Assembly: GCF_001428805.1 (NCBI RefSeq)
Contig: NZ_LMIS01000001.1
Coordinates: 62,001-126,000, forward strand
Reading direction: 5' to 3'
Origin: Aeromicrobium sp. Root236
GTDB lineage: Bacteria > Actinomycetota > Actinomycetes > Propionibacteriales > Nocardioidaceae
DNA: 64,000 nt
Part shown: positions 1 through 8,032 of the stretch, one piece after another
Position numbering within the stretch: the stretch's first letter is position 1
How the letters are laid out: each line of letters opens with the position of its first letter
Translations under genes and position numbers: made by a program
Notes under the pieces: generated by a model
What the model was told of the DNA's origin: nothing
Database searches by the model: none
What the model saw: only the letters and a program-made list of their open reading frames with translations

Positions 1-361
1 CGGAGACGATGACCTTCTTCGCGCCACCCTTGAGGTGTGCGGCTGCCGTGTCGCCGTCGGTGTAGCGGCCGGTCGACTCGATCACGATGTCGGCGCCCAC
101 GTCGCCCCACGAGATCGCGGCCGGATCCGGCTCGGCGAACACCGTGATGCGCTTGTCGCCGAGGAGGATCGCGCCGTCCTCGACCGCGACGCCGTCGAGG
201 TGGCCGGAGACGGAGTCCCACTCCAGCAGGGTCGCCAGCGTACGGGCGTCGGTGAGGTCGTTGACGGCGACGATCTCGATGTCTGCGTCGTTTGCGAGGG
301 CGGCGCGCAGGTAGCTGCGGCCGATCCGCCCGAACCCGTTGATGCCGATACGTACGGTCAT
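1..361 (-). CDS. gap: glyceraldehyde-3-phosphate dehydrogenase, N-terminal part
   Basis: Glycolytic enzyme that oxidises glyceraldehyde 3-phosphate to 1,3-bisphosphoglycerate with NAD(P). Only the first 120 residues are in the window. They show the Rossmann fold start with NGFGRIGR at residues 8-15 and the IESTG and GAKKVIVS segments near residues 95-120. The catalytic Cys (about residue 150 in the family) lies beyond the window edge. The ATG has AAGGAG about ten bases upstream, inside the end of the TetR gene, whose stop is only two bases away, so the two are probably cotranscribed. Family assignment is firm; whether this is the main glycolytic copy or a second paralogue cannot be told here, since neither pgk nor tpi is visible. 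Confidence 0.95.
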   Translation of the reverse strand, partial: MTVRIGINGFGRIGRSYLRAALANDADIEIVAVNDLTDARTLATLLEWDSVSGHLDGVAVEDGAILLGDKRITVFAEPDPAAISWGDVGADIVIESTGRYTDGDTAAAHLKGGAKKVIVS

Positions 362-363
362 GG

Positions 364-957
364 TCACGTTCTCCTTGGTGTCGTGGTCTTGCGGGTCGAT
401 GGCGCTGCTGCACGCAGCAGGTCGAGGGCGCCGGCGCACGCGTCCTCGAAGGGAGCCGCGTCCTGTTGGGCGATCGCGAGCACGTAGCCGCCCTGGATCA
501 CGGCCATGAGGGTGTGCGCGAGACGCTCGGGATCGAGGCTGTCGGGCAGCTGGCCGGTGGCGATCGCCTCGCGGAGCGCGCCCGCCCAGCTGACCTGCGC
601 CCGGGCGAACGCGCGTGCCACGGGGGCGAGCAGGACCGGGTCCTCGCGGACCTGCGGGTCCTGGGTCATGCGGCCGACCTTGCAGCCCTTGAGGGCTTGC
701 CGCGGCCGGGTCAGGTAGGCCTCGATGCGAGCCATCGGGTCACCCGGACCGTCCAGGTCGGACGTTGCGGGGAGGGCGTCCGCAACGTTGCGCTCGAGGG
801 CGGCGAGCGCGAGATCTCGTTTGGTGGGGAAGTGGTGATACATGCTGCCCTGGCCGACGCCGGACCGCTGGCGTACGTCACGGGGGCTCGTGTCGGCATA
901 GCCGCGTTCCCACAACAGGTCGCTCATGGTCTCGACCAGCAGGTCTCGGGAGCTCAT
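364..957 (-). CDS. TetR/AcrR family transcriptional regulator
   Basis: A 197-residue one-component repressor. The N-terminal helix-turn-helix spans about residues 20-50, with the signature GSMYHHFPTKRDL after the recognition helix. The C-terminal ligand-binding half resembles the LmrA/YxaF-type subgroup. It is immediately followed by gap on the same strand, an unusual neighbour, so it may control a glycolytic gene or simply share its transcript. A short palindrome just upstream (971-987) is the likely autoregulatory operator. Ligand unknown. Confidence 0.9.
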   Translation of the reverse strand: MSSRDLLVETMSDLLWERGYADTSPRDVRQRSGVGQGSMYHHFPTKRDLALAALERNVADALPATSDLDGPGDPMARIEAYLTRPRQALKGCKVGRMTQDPQVREDPVLLAPVARAFARAQVSWAGALREAIATGQLPDSLDPERLAHTLMAVIQGGYVLAIAQQDAAPFEDACAGALDLLRAAAPSTRKTTTPRRT

Positions 958-970
958 GTGAGCAGTCTAT

Positions 971-987
971 ACATACCAGTAGGTACA
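971..987. promoter_or_regulatory. putative TetR operator
   Basis: The sequence ACATACCAGTAGGTACA contains TACC and GGTA arms around a 4-base centre, the CATACC-N-GGTATG style used by many TetR repressors. It lies 13 bases before the TetR start codon in the divergent gap with the zinc-ribbon gene. Inference from position and symmetry only. Confidence 0.5.
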
Positions 988-1031
988 GAACCCGATCAGG
1001 GCGTGAGCGCGCTTCGTGAAACGATGTCGCC

Positions 1032-1247
1032 ATGAGCCAAGACGGACGCGGCGTGCTGGTCTTCGACAAGCCCCTGGTGTGCCAGGTGTGCGGCAACGAC
1101 CGCTTCCTGCAGCGCGAGATCAAGATGCAGACGACGGGCATGACGTTCTTCGACCTCGACTTCCTCAACGAGTCGTCCGACGGCGTGGTCTGCGATCGCT
1201 GCGGCTACGTCCACATGTTCGCGGCCCGCGTCCACGAGTGGCAGTGA
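1032..1247 (+). CDS. small zinc-ribbon-like protein
   Basis: A 71-residue protein with two CxxC pairs (C17/C20 and C54/C57) that would form a single zinc knuckle, as in rubredoxin-like or zinc-ribbon folds. No catalytic motif or membrane segment. It diverges from the TetR gene and is followed 12 bases later by a PrmC-like methyltransferase. I do not recognise a characterised homologue; a nucleic-acid- or protein-binding role is a guess from the fold. Confidence 0.75.
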   Translation: MSQDGRGVLVFDKPLVCQVCGNDRFLQREIKMQTTGMTFFDLDFLNESSDGVVCDRCGYVHMFAARVHEWQ

Positions 1248-1259
1248 GCCGCAGGGTCG

Positions 1260-2033
1260 ATGCCTGACGTCGGCGACATCGCCTCCCGGCTCCGCGCCTC
1301 CGGCAGCGTGTTCGCCGAGGACGAAGCGGCGCTGCTCGTTGCGGAGGCGCGCACGCCCGACGAGCTCGAGTCGATGATCGGGCAGCGCGTCGCCGGGCTG
1401 CCGCTCGAGGTCATCGTCGGCTGGGCCGAGTTCTGCGGTCGGCGGATCGTCGTCGAACCCGGGGTCTTTGTGCCGCGCAGGCGCACGGAGGTGGTGGTTC
1501 GCGAAGCGGTCGCCGCCGGGCGTACGGGCGCGGTGGTGCTCGACCTGTGCTGCGGCACGGGTGCGGTCGGAGCTGCGATCCACGCGGCCCTCGGTGGCGT
1601 CGAGCTGTATGCGTCGGACGTCGAGCCCGCCGCCGTACGGTGTGCGTGTCGCAACCTTGAGCCGCTCGGTGGCCTGGTGTTCGAAGGAGACCTGTACGAG
1701 ACGCTGCCGGCGTCGCTGCGCGGGCGCGTCGACCTGCTCGTCGTGAACGCCCCGTACGTACCGTCGGATGCCATCGCGCTGATGCCGCCGGAGGCCCGCG
1801 AGCACGAGCCCCACGTGACGCTCGACGGGGGAGCGGACGGCGTCGACATCCAGCGACGGGTCGCTGCCGGCGCCGCGGAATGGCTGGCGCCTGGCGGGCA
1901 CATGTTGATCGAGACGAGCGTGGCACAGGCGCCCCTGACGGTCGACGCGTTCCGTGAGGGCGGATTGACCCCTGAGGTGCGGCGCGCCGACGACGTCGAC
2001 GGAACTGTCGTGATCGGCGGACACGCACGCTGA
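1260..2033 (+). CDS. putative protein N5-glutamine methyltransferase (PrmC/HemK-like)
   Basis: A 257-residue SAM-dependent methyltransferase. The SAM-binding motif VLDLCCGTG is at residues 93-101. The substrate-glutamine motif is NAPY at 163-166, where canonical PrmC has NPPY; this variant fits the second actinobacterial paralogue group (TIGR03704-like) rather than the release-factor enzyme PrmC itself. It is shorter at the N-terminus than PrmC. The substrate is probably a glutamine side chain in a protein but is not known. It starts 12 bases after the zinc-ribbon gene, so they likely share a transcript. Confidence 0.85.
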   Translation: MPDVGDIASRLRASGSVFAEDEAALLVAEARTPDELESMIGQRVAGLPLEVIVGWAEFCGRRIVVEPGVFVPRRRTEVVVREAVAAGRTGAVVLDLCCGTGAVGAAIHAALGGVELYASDVEPAAVRCACRNLEPLGGLVFEGDLYETLPASLRGRVDLLVVNAPYVPSDAIALMPPEAREHEPHVTLDGGADGVDIQRRVAAGAAEWLAPGGHMLIETSVAQAPLTVDAFREGGLTPEVRRADDVDGTVVIGGHAR

Positions 2034-2052
2034 ATCAGTGTCACCATGCGTC

Positions 2053-3243
2053 ATGCGAGTGCGAGAGCTTGTCATCGGCGCCGTTGTGGTGGCCTGCCTG
2101 GCCGCGTGCACGTCCGGCTCCGACGAGCCGGCGAAGCCGAAGCCGACCAAGGCCGCCGTCCGTACGATCGATCCTTCGAAGGCCACGACGATGACGCTCG
2201 GTGAGGACCTCAAGATTGTCGCCCAGCTGCCGAACAGGTTCGGGCAGCAAGAGGCCTCGTTCGACGGATTCACTGCCGACGGCAAGCTCGTGGGGAGCGT
2301 GTCGCTGCCGGAGGACCCGTCAACCGGTGGGATCGGCGGCTTCTCGCACCAGGCGTATCCGGTGCTCTATGACGTGGCGACGAAGGAGTTCACGGTCCTG
2401 GACTCCCGCAAGCGCGAGACGAACACGCAGATATGGACTGTCGTCAGCTCGGGCGACTTCGTGGTGTGGCTGGAGTCTCCGGAGACCACGGCCAGCAGCT
2501 CCAGGATCGCGATCCACTCGTACGACCGGCGCAGCAAGAAGGTGGTGCAGCTGTTCAGTGCGGACGACCCCAAGGGCGTGATGAACGGCGGCGCTGATCT
2601 CGTTGTCAGAGGAGGAACTGCGTACTTCAGCAGGTTCGCCTGCTGCCGGAAGAGGGACCGGGGGAACGCCGCGGTGTACTCGGTGCCGATCGACGGTTCG
2701 TCACCGGCCAGGGTGCTGGTCAAGGGCGGGAAGTGGGTGGCGCTCGCGGGGGACTTCCTGACGTACGAGGTCAAGGACAAGCCATTCACCCGCGACCTCG
2801 AGATCGGCGAGACGAAGCCGGCGCCGGTCAGCCCACGTACGAAGGACCCAGGCTTCTGCGGAGCAGAGTTCACCGCGTCATTCGAGACCATGTGCGTGGG
2901 CAGCCCTTCCAACGACGAGATGGAGGGCGTGGTGGACCCGGAGCTCACCATCACGGAGAGGTCGGGGAGGACGACCCGCTTCAAGCCGTTCCCGACGACC
3001 TCGTCGAACTACCCGGTTCCCCACCATGTGGTTCCCATCGGGCCATGGACCGGTGTCACGTTGACCAGTGACGGTGGCGACGATCGTGTGTTCCTCGTCG
3101 ACCTGGAGTCGAAGGTGATGAGGGCGTTCCCCAAGGGCACGTCGTTCGATGCGATGAACGACGACGAGACTCAGGCGCTGTTGGTCATCCGGGGCTCGAA
3201 GTCGTGGAAGCAGTTCATCGTGCAGATCCCACCGGTGAGCTGA
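2053..3243 (+). CDS. secreted lipoprotein, probable beta-propeller
   Basis: A 396-residue protein with a lipoprotein signal: basic start, hydrophobic core and lipobox LAAC with the lipidated Cys at residue 19. I chose the ATG at 2053 because the upstream GTG at 2038 would add five residues before an otherwise complete signal peptide. The mature part is rich in short beta-strand blocks (for example FVVWLESPE and VYSVPIDG) like TolB/WD40 propellers. Anchored outside the cytoplasmic membrane; no enzymatic motif seen. Function unknown. Confidence 0.75.
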   Translation: MRVRELVIGAVVVACLAACTSGSDEPAKPKPTKAAVRTIDPSKATTMTLGEDLKIVAQLPNRFGQQEASFDGFTADGKLVGSVSLPEDPSTGGIGGFSHQAYPVLYDVATKEFTVLDSRKRETNTQIWTVVSSGDFVVWLESPETTASSSRIAIHSYDRRSKKVVQLFSADDPKGVMNGGADLVVRGGTAYFSRFACCRKRDRGNAAVYSVPIDGSSPARVLVKGGKWVALAGDFLTYEVKDKPFTRDLEIGETKPAPVSPRTKDPGFCGAEFTASFETMCVGSPSNDEMEGVVDPELTITERSGRTTRFKPFPTTSSNYPVPHHVVPIGPWTGVTLTSDGGDDRVFLVDLESKVMRAFPKGTSFDAMNDDETQALLVIRGSKSWKQFIVQIPPVS

Positions 3244-3303
3244 CGCGGTTCCTGTCCACAGCCTCACGGCCGCAGCGCGACGCTGTCGGCATCGGCTGAC
3301 ACA

Positions 3304-5424
3304 GTGGGGGTCATGCCTTCGACGACGAGCACCGAGCTGGACGCCACCACCGCGCTGCGCAAGCTGACCGGGCGCGACGACGCGGTCTTCCACGACGGGC
3401 AGCTCGAGGCGATCCAGGCGCTCGTCGACGACCGACGTCGGGCGCTCGTCGTGCAACGGACCGGCTGGGGCAAGTCAGCGGTCTACTTCATCGCCACGCT
3501 GTTGCTGCGACAGCGGGGCGCTGGCCCGACGCTGCTCGTCTCACCCTTGCTGGCGCTGATGCGCGACCAGGTCGCCGCCGCCGCGCGGGCGGGCGTACGG
3601 GCCGTCGCGATCAACTCGGCAAACCCGCACGAGTGGGAGGACACGCAGGCCAAGCTCGCCGCGGACGAGGTCGACGTCCTGCTCGTGTCGCCGGAGCGGC
3701 TCAACAACCCGCGGTTCCGCGACGAGCAGCTGCCGGCGTTGATCGACCGCATGGGCATGCTCGTGGTCGACGAGGCGCACTGCATCTCCGACTGGGGCCA
3801 CGACTTCCGCCCCGACTATCGACGCCTCGCGGAGCTGATCGGCCGGCTGCCGGCCGACCTCCCGGTCCTCGCGACGACCGCGACGGCCAACGCCCGCGTC
3901 GTGACCGACGTCGCCGAGCAGCTCGGATCCGTCGACCAGGTCACCACGATCCGCGGCTCCCTCGCCCGTACGTCCTTGCGACTCGGCGTGCTCGAGCTCA
4001 CCGGCTCCCGCGACCGCCTCGGCTGGCTGCTGAGCCACCTCGCCGAGCTGCCGGGCAGCGGCATCATCTACACCCTGACCGTCTCGGCCGCCGAGGACAC
4101 CGCCCGGCTGCTGCGCGAGGGTGGGCACGCCGTGCGCGCCTACACGGGTCGCACCGACCCGGAGCAGCGCGAGGAGCTCGAACGTCAGCTCAAGGGCAAC
4201 GAGCTCAAGGCTCTCGTCGCCACGAGCGCCCTCGGCATGGGGTTCGACAAGCCTGACCTCGGCTTCGTCATCCACCTCGGCGCGCCGTCGTCCCCCGTGG
4301 CCTACTACCAGCAGGTCGGCCGTGCGGGTCGCGCCACCGACAACGCCGACGTCCTGCTGCTGCCCGGACGCGAGGACGCCGAGATCTGGCACTACTTCGC
4401 CACCTCGTCGATGCCGAGCGAGGAGCGTGCCGCTGCGGTGATCGGCGAGCTCAGCGACACGCCGTTGTCGACGCCTGCGCTCGAGGCGCTCGTCAACATC
4501 CGGCGCACGCCGCTGGAGCTGCTGCTCAAGGTGCTCGACGTCGACGGTGCTGTGCGCCGGGTGCAGGGCGGATGGGTCGCGACGGGCCAGCCGTGGACGT
4601 ACGACCGGGAGCGCTACGAGCGGATCGCCGAGGCGCGTGCGGCCGAGCAGAAGTCGATGATCGACTACGAGCGCGCGTCGACGTGTCGCATGGAGATCCT
4701 GCAGCGCGACCTCGACGACCCCACGGCTGCGCCGTGCGGGCGGTGCGACAACTGCACCGAGCCATGGTTCCCGACCGACGTCGCCGACGATGCTGCCCGC
4801 GTGGCGTCCAGCACCCTCGACAAGGTCGGTGTCGAGATCGAGCCGCGTGCCCAGTGGCCGACCGGCGCCACGCGTCTGGGCGTCGAGGCCAAGGGCAAGA
4901 TCGCCGAGGACGAACGCTTCGAGCCCGGCCGCGCAGTCGCCCGCCTGACCGACCTCGGCTGGGGTGGCGTGCTGCGTGAGCTGTTCTCGCCGGGCGTCGA
5001 CGATGCGCCGGTCACCGACGAGCTGCTCGGCGCCTGCGTCAGGGTGCTCAAGGACTGGGGCTGGGCGCAGCGGCCCGCAGCTGTCGTGAGCATGCCGTCG
5101 AGATCCCATCCCCAGCTCGTCGATTCCTTGGCCAGGGGCATCGCGCGGATCGGCAGGCTCGAGGACCTCGGCTCCCTCGATCAGGTCGGTGAGGGGTCCC
5201 GCGGCGGCCCGGGCGGCAACAGCGCCTACCGGTTGGCCGACGTGTGGGGCACGTTCGGGGTGAGCGAGCGCCTCGCCCAAGGACTGGCAGCGCTGGGCGG
5301 CCAGCCGGTGCTCCTGGTCGACGACCGCATCGACAGCCGCTGGTCGATGACCGTGGCCGCGCGTGAGCTGCGCCGGCACGGTGCCGGGTCCGTGCTCCCG
5401 CTGGCCCTGGCGGTCGTTGCCTGA
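3304..5424 (+). CDS. recQ: RecQ-family DNA helicase with C-terminal phosphoribosyltransferase-like domain
   Basis: A 706-residue ATP-dependent 3'-5' helicase of superfamily 2. Walker A is TGWGKS (53-58), Walker B DEAH (156-159), followed by CISDWGHDFR, and motif VI is QQVGRAGRA (336-344). A RecQ zinc site is formed by C461, C478, C481 and C484. After the zinc region comes no obvious HRDC domain; instead the tail carries VLLVDDRIDS (about 669-678), which looks like the PRPP loop of type I phosphoribosyltransferases. This helicase-PRTase architecture occurs in other actinobacteria. The start may be GTG 3304 or ATG 3313. Acts in recombination or repair. Confidence 0.92.
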   Translation: MGVMPSTTSTELDATTALRKLTGRDDAVFHDGQLEAIQALVDDRRRALVVQRTGWGKSAVYFIATLLLRQRGAGPTLLVSPLLALMRDQVAAAARAGVRAVAINSANPHEWEDTQAKLAADEVDVLLVSPERLNNPRFRDEQLPALIDRMGMLVVDEAHCISDWGHDFRPDYRRLAELIGRLPADLPVLATTATANARVVTDVAEQLGSVDQVTTIRGSLARTSLRLGVLELTGSRDRLGWLLSHLAELPGSGIIYTLTVSAAEDTARLLREGGHAVRAYTGRTDPEQREELERQLKGNELKALVATSALGMGFDKPDLGFVIHLGAPSSPVAYYQQVGRAGRATDNADVLLLPGREDAEIWHYFATSSMPSEERAAAVIGELSDTPLSTPALEALVNIRRTPLELLLKVLDVDGAVRRVQGGWVATGQPWTYDRERYERIAEARAAEQKSMIDYERASTCRMEILQRDLDDPTAAPCGRCDNCTEPWFPTDVADDAARVASSTLDKVGVEIEPRAQWPTGATRLGVEAKGKIAEDERFEPGRAVARLTDLGWGGVLRELFSPGVDDAPVTDELLGACVRVLKDWGWAQRPAAVVSMPSRSHPQLVDSLARGIARIGRLEDLGSLDQVGEGSRGGPGGNSAYRLADVWGTFGVSERLAQGLAALGGQPVLLVDDRIDSRWSMTVAARELRRHGAGSVLPLALAVVA

Positions 5425-5458
5425 ACGATCGGCGCGCCAGATGACCGGCGCATGAACG

Positions 5459-5478
5459 CTCGCCGAAGGGTCGGCGAG
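5459..5478 (+). terminator. hairpin downstream of recQ
   Basis: CTCGCCG and CGGCGAG form a perfect 7-bp stem with a 6-base loop, 34 bases past the recQ stop. There is no U-tract, so termination is plausible rather than shown. A second perfect repeat (GAACC/GGTTC) overlaps its 3' end at 5477-5488. Confidence 0.4.
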
Positions 5479-5567
5479 AACCCCGGTTCTGGCTTGGAAG
5501 CCGTTGTTTCATCCTGCAACCTTCTTGTGGCAACCAGCCATGAGCTCTCGGACAGGACGACATCAGG

Positions 5568-6746
5568 ATGCGGTCGATCAACTCTCGCAACGGTGCTCTG
5601 GCGGGGATTCTCGGAGCAGCTCTCGCCCTGACGGCGTGTGGGGGACCGGGCGAGACGGCCAAGCCGTCAACGGCCCTTCGTGTCTCGGCAGGCGTCGACG
5701 ACTGCGGCAAGGGCTGGAGCTCGTCCGACGGTGGTCGTCAGACGTTCGAGATCCACAACACGACGATCGCCGGCGAGGAGGTCCACCTCGAGAACGCGGC
5801 GACGGGTGCCCTGTACCTCGACGTCGAGAGCCTTGGCGCCGATGCCCGCCAGTCCGCCACCGTCACGCTCGGCAACGGCACCTACCGATTCGTGTGCCTG
5901 CCGGCCGACGGCGAGCCGGCGTTGGGGCCCAAGGTCACGATCTCCGGCTCGAGCCACGTCGCTGACGTGACACCCGCGCTGAAGCCGGTGACCCGCAACG
6001 AGCTGATCCCGGCCCTCAAGACGTACCAGGCATGGGTGCGGGGCCGGCTGCCCGTGCTGCAGAGCCAGGTACGGGCGCTCGAGTCGGACGTCAAGGCAGG
6101 TGACCTCGCCTCGGCCAGGACCAGCTGGCTCGCCGCGCACCAGACGTACGAGACGCTCGGCGCCGCCTACGGCGCGTTCGGCGACCTCGACGCGGCGATC
6201 AACGGGCTGCCCGCGCCCGGCACGACGGCTCTGCAGGACGATCACCTCGAGGGCTTCCATCGCATCGAGGCACTGCTCTACGGCGGCGCGGCGGCCGGCT
6301 CGATCGCCCCGCACGTCGCCCGGCTGGCACACGCGGTCGCGGACCTGCGTACGGCGTTCGTGAGCGGCCGGGTCGATCCGGTCGACATCGGGCTCCGGTC
6401 GCACGAGATCCTCGAGAACGCGCTCGAGCTCGAGCTCACCGGCCGCACCGACGCCGGGAGCCACACCGCACTGGCCACCGTCGATGCCAACCTCACCGGC
6501 ACGCGCGAGGCTTTGGCCCCGCTCCGGACGATCCTCGCGTCGCGCTATCCCGACCTGGCGGCGACCGAGCGGGCCCTCGACACCTCCCAGCATCTGGTCC
6601 GTACGTTCAAGCGCACCGACGGCGAGTGGGCCCCGCTCTCGGCGCTGACCCGCAGCCAGCGGCAGAAGGTCAACGCCCAGATCGACGCGACGCTCGAGCT
6701 GCTCGCTCCGGTGGCCGCGATCTGCGACCCGAGGCGGACCGCGTGA
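5568..6746 (+). CDS. efeO: EfeO-type iron-uptake lipoprotein (cupredoxin plus imelysin/M75 domain)
   Basis: A 392-residue extracytoplasmic iron-binding component of the EfeUOB ferrous/ferric uptake system. It has a lipoprotein signal with LTAC (Cys24), an N-terminal cupredoxin-like domain (about 40-125), then an all-helical imelysin domain with the HxxE motif HRIE at 231-234. Length and order match EfeO. Its stop overlaps the GTG of efeB (GTGA), so they are translationally coupled. No efeU permease gene is next to it, unlike the usual efeUOB order; upstream is recQ. Confidence 0.9.
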   Translation: MRSINSRNGALAGILGAALALTACGGPGETAKPSTALRVSAGVDDCGKGWSSSDGGRQTFEIHNTTIAGEEVHLENAATGALYLDVESLGADARQSATVTLGNGTYRFVCLPADGEPALGPKVTISGSSHVADVTPALKPVTRNELIPALKTYQAWVRGRLPVLQSQVRALESDVKAGDLASARTSWLAAHQTYETLGAAYGAFGDLDAAINGLPAPGTTALQDDHLEGFHRIEALLYGGAAAGSIAPHVARLAHAVADLRTAFVSGRVDPVDIGLRSHEILENALELELTGRTDAGSHTALATVDANLTGTREALAPLRTILASRYPDLAATERALDTSQHLVRTFKRTDGEWAPLSALTRSQRQKVNAQIDATLELLAPVAAICDPRRTA

Positions 6747-7978
6747 AGCGCGGCACCGAGGTCCATGGTCTGAGCCGCCGCAACCTCCTGGGCGGGGCGG
6801 CAGCCGGAGCAGTCGCCGTGGCAGCGGGCTCGGCGCTCGTGCCCCGCTCGGCCGGTGCGGCGACCGACACCGCGTCACACCGGTACGCCTTCGAGGGCGT
6901 GCACCAGCGCGGCATCCTCACCCCACCGCAGGCGCAGGCGTCGTACGTCGCGCTCGACGTGACGGCGTCCTCCAAGGCAGAGCTCGCCGACCTGTTCCGC
7001 ACGATCACTTCGACGGCCCGAGCGCTGACGACGGGTGGCACACCGCCGGACAGCGGACTCGCGACACCGCCGTCGGACTCCGGGATGCTGGGGCCGGTGG
7101 TCCCGGCCGACGGCCTGACGGTCACGACGTCGGTCGGCGCCTCGCTGTTCGACGACCGCTTCGGCCTGGCCGCCGACAAGCCTGCGCGTCTGCGCCGCAT
7201 GGAGGACTTCCCCAACGACGACCTCGACCGTGCGGTCTGCGACGGCGACCTGCTGCTGCAGATCTGCGGACACCACCAGGACACGACGCTGCACGCACTG
7301 CGCGAGATCACGCGGGCCACCCGCGGGGCGATGCAGGTGCGCTGGCGGCGCGACGGCTTCCACTCCCCGCCGCGGCCGGCCGGCTCGTCCCGCAATCTCA
7401 TGGGCTTCCGCGACGGCACGGCCAACCCGACGACCGCGGACGCGTCGCTGATGGACCAACTGGTCTGGACCCGGTCGGGGGGCGACGAGCCCGACTGGGT
7501 CGACGGCGGCAGCTATCACGTGGTCCGCCAGATCCGGATGCTCGTGGAGTTCTGGGACCGCATCTCGATCCGCGAGCAGGAGAACATCTTCGGTCGTCGG
7601 CGCGACAGCGGTGCGCCGCTGACCGGCTCCAAGGAGCACGACGTGCCCGACTACGCCGCCGACCCCTCCGGCGAGGTGATCCAGATGGACGCGCACATCC
7701 GGCTGGCCAACCCCCACACGGCGCAGGCGAAGAAGCAGCAGATCCTGCGTCGCGGCTACAACTACGACGGCGGCACGGACGCCAACGGCAACCTCGACAT
7801 GGGCTTGATCTTCACGTGCTTCAACGCCGACCTCGAGAAGCAGTTCGTCGCGATCCAGAAGCGCCTCGCCGACGAGCCACTCGTCGACTATGTCTCGCCG
7901 TTCGGGGGCGGCTACTTCTTCGCCCTCCCCGGCGTCCGGGATCACCAGGACTGGCTGGGCCGGCGACTGCTCGCCTGA
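6743..7978 (+). CDS. efeB: Dyp-type peroxidase/deferrochelatase EfeB, Tat-exported
   Basis: A 411-residue heme peroxidase that works with EfeO, either oxidising ferrous iron or removing iron from heme outside the membrane. A Tat signal (SRRNLL, then an Ala/Gly-rich hydrophobic stretch ending near ALVPRSAGA) covers residues 10-40. The DyP signature GFRDG holds the catalytic Asp at 224. The heme-ligand region is probably around SYHVVRQ. Start GTG 6743 is set by the 4-base overlap with efeO. A secreted phosphoesterase follows 54 bases later. Confidence 0.93.
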   Translation: MKRGTEVHGLSRRNLLGGAAAGAVAVAAGSALVPRSAGAATDTASHRYAFEGVHQRGILTPPQAQASYVALDVTASSKAELADLFRTITSTARALTTGGTPPDSGLATPPSDSGMLGPVVPADGLTVTTSVGASLFDDRFGLAADKPARLRRMEDFPNDDLDRAVCDGDLLLQICGHHQDTTLHALREITRATRGAMQVRWRRDGFHSPPRPAGSSRNLMGFRDGTANPTTADASLMDQLVWTRSGGDEPDWVDGGSYHVVRQIRMLVEFWDRISIREQENIFGRRRDSGAPLTGSKEHDVPDYAADPSGEVIQMDAHIRLANPHTAQAKKQQILRRGYNYDGGTDANGNLDMGLIFTCFNADLEKQFVAIQKRLADEPLVDYVSPFGGGYFFALPGVRDHQDWLGRRLLA

Positions 7979-8032
7979 GCCGTCGCCCCAGCCACCGGCA
8001 ACACCAACCCCCGAGAAGATGAGGAACGAAAC

